From CAWEHT01 sp963808455 (GTDB taxonomy: Bacteria; Chloroflexota; Anaerolineae; CG2-30-64-16): 5,671 bases of DNA. This document shows, one piece after another, positions 1-5,671 of this stretch; the stretch's first letter is position 1; the number at the start of each line of letters is the position of its first letter. A program made the translations under genes and the position numbers. The DNA lies in assembly GCA_963808455.1 (NCBI GenBank), contig CAWEHT010000275.1, forward strand, positions 1 through 5,671, in the 5' to 3' direction. The notes below the pieces were generated by a model. The model was given only the letters and a program-made list of their open reading frames with translations. It ran no database searches and was not told where the DNA came from.

Positions 1-1655
1 CAAACAGGTGCGGCGATCGTGGTGGACGGCGTCGCGCTGCAGCTGTGCGCACCGTGGCTGCCAGGGCAGTTCGTGCAGCCTGATCCGGCCAGCCGTGCAC
101 AGGTGGCGACCGCAGCAGCCTGGAACGGCGGCTATCGGGAGATTCGGTCACGGCAGTGCCGTTCGGGATGCGCCCGCCGACGGAGGCGCTCCCGGTGTCC
201 CGGCCGGGAGCCGCCGGCACGTACCGTGAGATTCTGGCGGAGTACCGCAGCAGACAAGGCGGCAGCCCGGTCCCCGGGCCGACGGCGGCCCTCTTCGGCC
301 AGGCCGTGCAGGCCAGCTTGAGCGTCGCCAACCTGAACGTGGATGGGCCCGTGGCGCGGCCGGTCGCCATCACCGAATGGGTCGCCGAAGCCGGGGGCCG
401 CGTGTGGATCGTGCGCGTCAGCCAGGTGATCGCGCTTCCGCAGGCGCGATCCGGCGCCCTTTCCCGGTTGGCCCGTCCCTTTGGGGGCCTGACGCTGACC
501 AGCTCCGATGCCGAAGCGCCGTTGACCAGCGCAGCCGCGTGGGGCAGGCTGTCCTCCGGCCTGCCAACAGGCACAGCTACCCTTACCCGCACGCCGATGT
601 GCGACCCGGACGGGGCTCCCGGCTGGCCCCGCGGGACGCCCGGCGCCGGCGACGCACCTGCGGCCCAGGTAGCCAGGCCCGCGCCGGCGGGGAGCGCGAC
701 CGCGACGCCCACGCCGGAGGCTGCCCCGGCCGCCCGTATGGCACAGGGCACAAGGCCCAGCCCCACCCCGTCTGCGACACCGGTCATCAGCCTCACGGTC
801 ACACCCTCGGCGACACCGACCCTCAGCCTCACGGTTACACCCTCGGCGACGCCGACCCTCAGCCCCACAGTGACGCCCTCGGCGACGCCGGCAGGCAGCC
901 CTACGGTCACACCCTCGGCAACGCCGGCCTTTTCGCCCACGCCAGCGGAGACGCCGGTCGATCTGCCGGCTCCGGCGTGGTGGAGCGGCGACTGCGACAC
1001 AGGCGATTACGAGGCCCAGGCCGGCGTGGCCGCATACCCCTTGGGCGGCTCGTACCGCGGGGTCGAGGCCTGCGGCCCGCGGCCTTGGGCAGACGGCGCC
1101 ACGGACGTGCTGGTGCATTTCTTTTCAGAAGCCTGGGGCGAGTACGAGTGGGAGTGCGTAGAGCTGGCTATGCGCTACCTCTACCTCGACCAAGGCGTCC
1201 AGCCCTACAGCGCCAACGGGAGGCAGGTCGTCTGGAATTATCCCGGCACCGCGCTGGAGCAAATCGCCAACGGCACGGCCGGCCAGGCCCCCCAGCCCGG
1301 CGACGTCCTGAGTGCCGGCAGCACGTTGACGTTTGGGCACACGATGCTCGTCGCGGCATCCAGCGTTGACGGCTCCGGCAACGGCACCATCGACATCATC
1401 GAGCAGAACGCCAGCCTGGCGGGCCAACGGACCGACGTCGTGACGGCCTGGCAAGTGCAGGACTCCCCGGCGATCAGCGGCTGGCTGCACGACCCGGCCA
1501 GCGGGAGTGGCCAGGCCTGCGCGGGCGCGCGGGCTGGCGGCTCCCGTGTCGGAGCTGAGCTGCCGGCCGGCCCGGCCGGGGCCGCGCTGCAGACGCTGGC
1601 GTCCGGCAACGCGGACTGCTCGCAGTCTTTCCTGCCGCTTCTGCTAACCCCGTGA
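1..1655 (+). CDS. Secreted CHAP-domain amidase-like protein, 5'-partial, with one frame slip
   Basis: Likely extracellular cysteine amidase/peptidase of the CHAP superfamily, whose members cleave peptidoglycan peptides or related amides. The uninterrupted frame is 156-1655 (499 codons; residue numbers count from its ATG), but protein-like sequence (VVDGVALQLCAPWLPGQFV) precedes it in frame 1 from base 1. The two join if one base is restored in the GGG at 137-139, so the true N-terminus lies upstream. Regions: about residues 1-180, unrecognised; about 180-275, Thr/Pro/Ser linker with four 12-residue repeats; about 276-450, CHAP domain, opening with a PLGGSYRGV segment typical of this subgroup. 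Candidate catalytic residues are Cys334 (in WECVELAMRYLY), His395 (in FGHTMLV) and Glu416 or Asn418 (in IIEQN). The protein ends in CSQSFLPLLLTP, like C-terminal tails I recall from Chloroflexota exported proteins. A signal peptide cannot be checked. The fold call is fairly secure; the substrate is unknown. Confidence 0.75.
783..926 (+). repeat. Four tandem 36-nt repeats encoding a Thr/Pro/Ser linker
   Basis: Four consecutive 36-nt units (783-818, 819-854, 855-890, 891-926) each encode a 12-residue unit of the form xxSxTVTPSATP. The first two residues and the residue after Ser vary (VI/TL/TL/AG and L/L/P/P). Differences are mostly at third positions, with the ACCCTCAGC and ACACCCTCGGC blocks strongly kept, suggesting expansion by slippage or recombination. 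A degenerate fifth unit (AFSPTPAETP) follows, and TPSATP occurs just upstream. The encoded segment is probably an extended, possibly O-glycosylated spacer between the N-terminal region and the CHAP domain. Confidence 0.9.
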
Positions 1656-1658
1656 CCG

Positions 1659-1686
1659 GGGATCGACGTTTGAGCGCGTCGATCCC
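1659..1686 (+). terminator. Hairpin 3' of the CHAP gene, possible terminator
   Basis: A perfect 10-bp stem, GGGATCGACG (1659-1668) with CGTCGATCCC (1677-1686), closes an 8-nt loop only 3 nt after the stop codon. It is not followed by a T-run, so it is either a weak intrinsic terminator or a 3' end-stabilising hairpin. Position and perfect pairing support a role at the transcript end. Confidence 0.5.
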
Positions 1687-1737
1687 GATCAGTTGAACTA
1701 TTCACAATTTATTTACAAGTCTCCTCCCTTTATGCTA

Positions 1738-1766
1738 TTGCTAATTCGACACGGCCGCGGTAGAAT
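1738..1766 (+). promoter_or_regulatory. Candidate sigma70-type promoter for the beta-helix gene
   Basis: TTGCTA (1738-1743, 4 of 6 matches to the -35 consensus) and TAGAAT (1761-1766, 5 of 6 matches to the -10 consensus) are separated by exactly 17 bp. They sit in or beside the only clearly AT-rich stretch (about 1690-1750) of this GC-rich window, directly downstream of a terminator-like hairpin. The start site would fall near 1773. An alternative -10, TATGAT, lies at 1772-1777. The next convincing gene begins at 2206, giving a leader of about 430 nt. Confidence 0.45.
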
Positions 1767-1773
1767 AGCGGTA

Positions 1774-2192
1774 TGATGCTTGAGCCTGCGTTGGGGCTGT
1801 GTCCGGTAGTCCAGGCATCCTGCGAGCGGCCCGTGGCCTGGCGTCTTCCCTCCAATGTGCGGACGGCGGTCAGGCCTGCCCGGCCGGTGCCGGCTGCATT
1901 TCTTGCCGGTTCTCGCTGTTGACGAAGCGATCCCGCCCGGCGAAGCGCCCCGCCTGGGGGCCCATGGCATCCGCTTCCGCGGCCCGGAGGTCCCCTGCCG
2001 CCTCCAGGCCCACTGCCCTGAGCAGGGACCCAGTGCGCACGTGGAGGGGCGCGCCATACCATCGACCGGTGCTGCGGCGGGCGAACGATGCCGGATCGCC
2101 CCGCCCGCCGATGTGCTGCCGATTTTCGAGCCGGGCTCGAATGGCCTCAGCTCGTCGGCAAGACCCCACAGATCCTGTTCAAGTACCATCTC
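1774..2192. other. Unassigned leader/intergenic region, no convincing gene
   Basis: About 420 nt between the candidate promoter and the ribosome binding site of the beta-helix gene. Several open frames cross it on both strands. The best is 1855-2205 (+, 116 codons), whose middle part (from about 1897) has GC-rich third positions and whose TGA (2203-2205) abuts the ATG at 2206. Its product resembles nothing I recognise, lacks a visible ribosome binding site, and degenerates to an atypical Ser/Arg-rich end. A 49-codon frame (1773-1922) starting at the promoter is equally unsupported. I see no riboswitch consensus. It may be an untranslated leader, a decayed gene, or a small unknown gene damaged by indels. 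Confidence 0.35.
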
Positions 2193-2199
2193 GAAGGAG
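2193..2199 (+). promoter_or_regulatory. Ribosome binding site of the beta-helix gene
   Basis: GAAGGAG lies 6 nt before the ATG at 2206, an almost ideal Shine-Dalgarno element at normal spacing. It fixes the start codon, consistent with a signal peptide beginning at that Met. Confidence 0.8.
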
Positions 2200-2205
2200 C
2201 CCTGA

Positions 2206-4150
2206 ATGAAGCGCATTCCGACCTTAGGCGGCGCCTTGCTGTGCGCCATCGCGCTGGCCGCGCTCATGGTGGTCGCGGCCCACGCCGGCACGACCCAGAG
2301 CCTGCAAGCCGGCACAGCAGCCGCGGGGCCGCAGGCCCACCGGGCCGGCCCCAGGAGCGGGCTGGCTACCATCACGGTCAACACGACCAAGCCGGACCTG
2401 ACCGCCGGGGATAATCTCTGCTCGCTGCCCAAAGCTATCATCAACGCCAACACCGACTCGCAGCAATACACCGACTGCGCCGCGGGCGGCACATCGAACC
2501 TCATCGTGCTGGGCTCGCAGGGCCTGGGGCTGCATTACCCCATCACCATGCCCTACGGCAACGTGGAAACTTACGGCCTCACGGGGCTGCCCCCGATCAC
2601 CGGCACGATCACCATCAGCGGCTACGGCTCGACGATCGAGCGCACGGCCGGCTCAGCACAGGCATTTCGCCTGCTCCTTGTAGAACAAAAGGCTGCCCTC
2701 ACCCTGAATGAGGTCACGATCCAGGGCGGCCTGTTAGTGACGGACACTATGGGCGGCGGCATCCTGAATCTCGGGACGCTGGCCCTGGACCACAGCATCG
2801 TTTTCTCGAACACGGCCGGCGCCGCCGCCGGCTTCGGCGGCGGGATCTCGAACGGGCTTGGCGAAATAGCAGGCCCTCGCGCCGGCGTGGCGAAGAAAGC
2901 CGGCGTCGAGGGGATTTTCCCGGAGGGCACGCTCACCCTCAGCCACTCGCAGGTGCTCAGCAATACGGCCAACATGGGCGGCGGCGTCGGGCAATTTGCA
3001 TCCACGATGGTGGCCACCGACACCACGTTTAGCTACAACCAGGCTGACACCGGGGGAGGCATGTTTTCGATAGCATCAGGCCGCAGCGTGACGACCACCC
3101 TCGACGGCTGCACTTTCTCAGACAACTCGACCACCGGCGACGGCAGCGGCGGCGCCGGCTTCGCCAACGAGGCATCCGTCGATATGACGGCTCGCCTGAT
3201 TGTGTCCGGGACGACCTTCAGCGACAATACGGCCACGGGCAGCGGTGATGAAGGTGGGATCGGCGGAGGGATCCTGAGCGCGGCCATTCAGAACGGGGCT
3301 GCCACGTACGTCACTCTCACCAACAGCACAGTGGCCAACAACTATGCCCTTGACGGCGCCGGCATCGCCAACGCGAACCGCGACGGTACCGTAGGGGCGG
3401 CACACGCGTACCTGTTCCTGGTTGGCAGCACCTTGAGCGGCAACTGGGCCACGGCCAGCGGCTCCCAAACCGGTATCGGGGGCGGCATCTTGAACTGGGA
3501 CGCCTCCGCCGCTATGCTCAACAGCACGCTGAGCAACAACGCCGCCATCGGCAACCCCGACAGCCAGAACGGCCTGGGCGGCGCCATCGCCAACGTGTCA
3601 TTCCTGGGCTCGACGGTCCTGGTGGAGGCCAGCACCATCGCAGGCAACAATGCCGGGGGCGGAGGCGGGGTTGCCAACCTCTATTGGGCGTCCACGGCCG
3701 GCGCCGGTGCCGCCACCTTCAGGTCCGCACATAGCCTGGTAGCCTCCAACACCGATCTGGCGGGCTCCCCCAACTGCCTGAACAGCATCGGCGCCGGCGC
3801 CTCGACGTCGGCCGCCCTCGCCTCGCTAGGCTATAACCTGGAAAGCGCCAATACCTGCAACTTCAATGCAACCGGCGACCTGACCGACACGCTGCCCATG
3901 ATCAGGTCGCTGGCCGACAACGGCGGCCCCACCCTTACGATGGCGCTGATCCCCGGCAGCCGGGCCATCAACCACATCCCGCCGGCCCTTTGCTTGATAA
4001 GCGTTCGACCAACGCGGCGTGGCACGCCCCCAGGGCCCCGGCTGCGATGTCGGAGCCTACGAAGGGCAGTACCATTACACCAACCTGCCTGCGCTCTTGT
4101 TGGCCCAGCCGGTGCAGCCCTTCTCGCCCCGGCGTTCGGCCAAGCATTAG
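2206..4150 (+). CDS. CSLREA / parallel beta-helix / choice-of-anchor Q exported protein, one frame slip
   Basis: Exported, probably cell-surface beta-helix protein; no enzymatic role can be assigned. Start: ATG 2206 with a strong ribosome binding site. Residues 1-27 form a signal peptide (MKR, hydrophobic core, AHA cleavage site). A CSLREA-type N-terminal domain follows (TITVNTTKPD..., CSLPKAI at residues 72-78). Residues about 164-495 are parallel beta-helix or Pmp-like coils with recurring GGGI and S(T/Q)xxxN(T/N)A motifs. The C-terminal choice-of-anchor Q signature begins at NGGPTLTMALIPGS (about 572). The uncorrected frame runs to 4170 and ends in atypical Arg/Pro-rich sequence. Deleting one T at 4004-4005 joins CLIS to VDQRGVARPQGPGCDVGAYEG, the expected family ending, and moves the stop to 4148-4150 (647 aa). 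The tail contains LPALLLAQP. The architecture is confident; ligand and anchoring mode are unknown. Confidence 0.85.
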
Positions 4151-4157
4151 CACACCC

Positions 4158-4176
4158 CGGCGCTTCGTAAGCGCCG
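4158..4176. terminator. Short hairpin after the beta-helix gene
   Basis: CGGCGCTT (4158-4165) and AAGCGCCG (4169-4176) form a perfect 8-bp stem with a 3-nt loop. It starts 8 nt after the corrected stop (4150), and the uncorrected frame would end inside it, which also favours the corrected stop. No T-run follows. Confidence 0.4.
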
Positions 4177-4178
4177 CA

Positions 4179-4229
4179 GCCTCCCTGCCCCGCACAGCGG
4201 CCCTGGCCGGTGGCGCGGGGCAGGGAGGC
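4179..4229. terminator. Strong 15-bp hairpin between convergent genes, likely bidirectional terminator
   Basis: GCCTCCCTGCCCCGC (4179-4193) is perfectly complementary to GCGGGGCAGGGAGGC (4215-4229). The 21-nt loop can form a small inner CGGCC/GGCCG stem. It lies between the 3' ends of the beta-helix gene (+) and htpG (-), so it could end or protect transcripts from both directions. There is no classical T-tract, so intrinsic termination in the E. coli sense is uncertain. Confidence 0.55.
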
Positions 4230-4230
4230 A

Positions 4231-4356
4231 AGCCCCATTTCTTGTGATTGGGGCCACCTGGCCCCAAGACCTCTGTCTCGCGGATCTCTTTGTGCGGGCC
4301 GCCTGGCCCCCACATTTAGAGATGGTCTGAATTTCTCTCTTGGCGGGCCCCCGGCA
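4231..4356. repeat. Short GC-rich hairpin repeat element, two clear copies and a possible third
   Basis: GGGCCACCTGGCCCC (4251-4265) and GGGCCGCCTGGCCCC (4296-4310) match at 14 of 15 bases, 45 nt apart. Each is self-complementary: the first sits in a 9-bp stem 4248-4256 / 4259-4267, the second in a 5-bp stem 4296-4300 / 4305-4309. Each is preceded by a pyrimidine-rich ATTTCTTGTG- or ATCTCTTTGTG-like stretch. A degenerate third copy may lie at about 4330-4356 (AATTTCTCTCTTGG followed by CGGGCCCCCGGC). GCCCCA at 4232-4237 can pair alternatively with TGGGGC at 4249-4254, excluding the first stem. Confidence 0.55.
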
Positions 4357-4370
4357 AACAATACTGCCAG

Positions 4371-5671
4371 TCAGTCCAAGCGCACACGCGCGCTCTGGCG
4401 CTCGCCGCGAGGGCCCATCAGCCAGCCGGCGCGCCACCGCGGTGTGGCGGCCTCCAACAGCGCCTGCAGGCGCGGCACCATGTCGGCGGGATTCGGCAGC
4501 AGCCCCTCCAGGAGAAGCATGTCGGCATAGAGCTGCTCGATGGCCGCGGCGATCAGAGCGTCGTCGGGACGGGCCGCCAGCATGGCGCTCAGGTTGCGCA
4601 GGATCGGATGCCGCGGGTTCACCTCCATGATCTTGGCGGGCACCTTGTAGTCCTGCTCCAGCAGGCGCCGCACTCGCTGCAGATCGCGTTCCGCCCCCCC
4701 ACCCGGCGAGACCAGCCGGCATGGGCTATCCGTGAGCAGGTCCGTCAGGCGCACCTCGGTCACTCTCTCGCCGAGCACCTCCTTGATGCGCGCCAACAGC
4801 GGGCCGATCTCGTCCTGCTCGGGTGGCTCCCCGGCTGCTTGCGCTGTGGCCGGAGGCGCCGGCGGCAGGGCCAGGGCCGGATCGTTGACGTTACGCAGCA
4901 TCTTGCCCTGATACTCGCGCAGCGACTGAACCATGAAACCGTCGAGTGGGTCCAGGAAGAAAAGCACCTCCAGGCCGCGCGCCCTGAACGGATCGAGGTG
5001 GGGGCTGTTGGCGACGGCGCTTCCCTCCTCGCCCAGGATGTAGTAAATCTCTTTCTGCTCCGCGCCCATGCGCCCCGCGTAATCGGCTAACGAAACGAGT
5101 TCGCCCTCGGACGTCGAAGAGGTGAAGCGCAGCAACGGCACGATGTCTTCGTGGTCGGCTGCGCCGATCGTGATGCCCTGCTTGACAAACGGGCCAAATT
5201 CTTGCCAGAAGGTCTTGTAGTCGGCGGGACGCTCCTGGCTCAGCTCCCCCAGCGCCTTGAGCAGACGCCCGGCGAGCGTTTTCTGGATCTGGCGCAGGGC
5301 ACGGTTGCTTTGCACCGTCTCGCGCGAAATGTTCAGCGGCAAGTCCTCCGAATCGACCACGCCTTCTACGAATCGCAAATACTCGGGCAGCAAGTCTTTG
5401 CCGGCTCTGGATCAACACCTTGCGGCAGTACAGGCGCGGGCCATAATCCGCTCCCAGCCGAAGCGGGCTGCCTTCACGGCGGCGCGGCACGTAGAGGATG
5501 CTGCGGATTTCGACCGGCGCGTCGGTGATGACGTGTATGTGCAGCAGAGGCGGTTGGCCATCCAACGTCAGCTGCCGGTAGAAGTCGTCATACTCGCTCG
5601 GCTGCACTTCGTTCAGCGGTTTCCGCCACGGCGCACTCCTCTGGTTGGCCATCTTGCCGGCCACGTAGATC
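4371..5671 (-). CDS. htpG: Molecular chaperone HtpG (Hsp90), 5'-partial, with one frame slip
   Basis: Bacterial Hsp90: a homodimeric ATP-driven cytosolic chaperone for stress-damaged and client proteins. About 430 residues of the roughly 620 usual are present; the N-terminal ATPase domain lies beyond 5671. The middle domain begins at the window edge (NQRSAPWRKPL, YDDFYRQLTLDGQPPLLHIH, VEIRSILYVP, RLYCRKVLIQ) and continues with LLPEYLRFVEGVVDSEDLPL, NISRETVQSN and EYQGKMLRNVND. After a Pro/Ala/Glu-rich linker, the C-terminal dimerisation domain follows (KEVLGERVTEVRLTDLLTDS, MEVNPRHPIL, AIEQLYADMLLLEG) and ends at the TGA at 4371-4373. The frame breaks at the AAA run (+ strand TTT 5397-5399): KVLIQSRQ is in one frame and DLLPEYLRF in the next. 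Two extra As would give KVLIQSRQKDLLPEYL, matching family spacing. As an apparently single-copy housekeeping gene it is more likely mis-sequenced than dead. Family assignment is very secure. Confidence 0.93.

Noticed and set aside
783..926. 36-nt periodic repeats considered as a CRISPR array
   Set aside because: Units are directly adjacent with no unique spacers, lie in frame inside a coding sequence and encode a typical Thr/Pro linker.
132..1118. Open minus-strand frame of 328 codons opposite the CHAP gene
   Set aside because: It is Arg/Gly-rich low-complexity sequence caused by the GC-rich third positions and tandem repeats of the opposite gene; no domain, ribosome binding site or family resemblance.
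1870..2169. Minus-strand frame of 99 codons in the leader region
   Set aside because: It is codon-register antisense to the weak plus-strand frame, has no ribosome binding site and no resemblance to known proteins; neither strand could be chosen confidently.
1713..2504. Minus-strand frame of 263 codons spanning the leader and the start of the beta-helix gene
   Set aside because: It overlaps the well-supported signal peptide and CSLREA domain on the other strand, and its product is compositionally odd with no recognisable motif.
3968..4315. Minus-strand frame with a repeated GPGGP motif across the convergent intergenic region
   Set aside because: The repeated residues come from the palindromic GGGCC(A/G)CCTGGCCCC units, and the frame runs antisense into the end of the beta-helix gene.
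4608..5090. Plus-strand frame of 160 codons opposite htpG
   Set aside because: Shadow of the strongly conserved HtpG C-terminal and middle domains; the product looks like antisense translation (His/Gln/Arg-rich).
1..5671. Possibility of a defence or other novel multi-gene system
   Set aside because: The three genes are a CHAP-type secreted protein, a beta-helix surface protein and a convergent housekeeping chaperone; there is no nuclease, toxin-antitoxin, reverse transcriptase or shared operon structure supporting a system.

Overview
The window reads as GC-rich chromosomal DNA from a member of the Chloroflexota (Anaerolineae/Caldilineae-like). This is an inference from gene style, not proof: two secreted proteins with Thr/Pro-rich linkers, CSLREA / choice-of-anchor Q architecture, C-terminal 'LP-aliphatic' tails, and an HtpG resembling those of that phylum as I remember it. 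No rRNA, tRNA, CRISPR array, transposase or phage gene is visible.

Layout. (1) Positions 1-1655, + strand: a large secreted protein whose N-terminus lies outside the window. It has an unrecognised N-terminal region, a Thr/Pro/Ser linker built from four 36-nt repeats, a CHAP-type cysteine amidase domain, and an LPLLL tail at the very C-terminus. (2) Positions 1656-2205: a hairpin just after the stop, an AT-rich stretch with a good sigma70-like promoter, then about 430 nt of unassigned leader. (3) Positions 2206-4150, + strand: a signal-peptide-bearing CSLREA / parallel beta-helix / choice-of-anchor Q surface protein. (4) Positions 4151-4370: a convergent intergenic region with four hairpins and a short repeated GC-rich element. 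(5) Positions 4371-5671, - strand: the middle and C-terminal domains of the Hsp90 chaperone HtpG, with the N-terminal ATPase domain outside the window.

The most consequential observation is that all three genes are broken by small frame slips (near 137-141, 4003-4006 and 5397-5399). Each lies at a short homopolymer, and simple indel corrections restore clearly conserved protein sequence. Three unrelated genes, one of them a conserved chaperone, hit in 5.7 kb points to uncorrected indel errors in the assembly rather than three pseudogenes. The annotation below therefore describes the frame-corrected genes.

The two + strand genes plausibly contribute to the cell envelope: a peptidoglycan-cleaving or peptide-amidase-like enzyme and a beta-helical surface protein. 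HtpG is an unrelated convergent housekeeping neighbour. I see no convincing new multi-gene system. The most novel-looking elements are the shared LP-aliphatic C-terminal tails, the hairpin-dense repeat region and the long leader ahead of the beta-helix gene.
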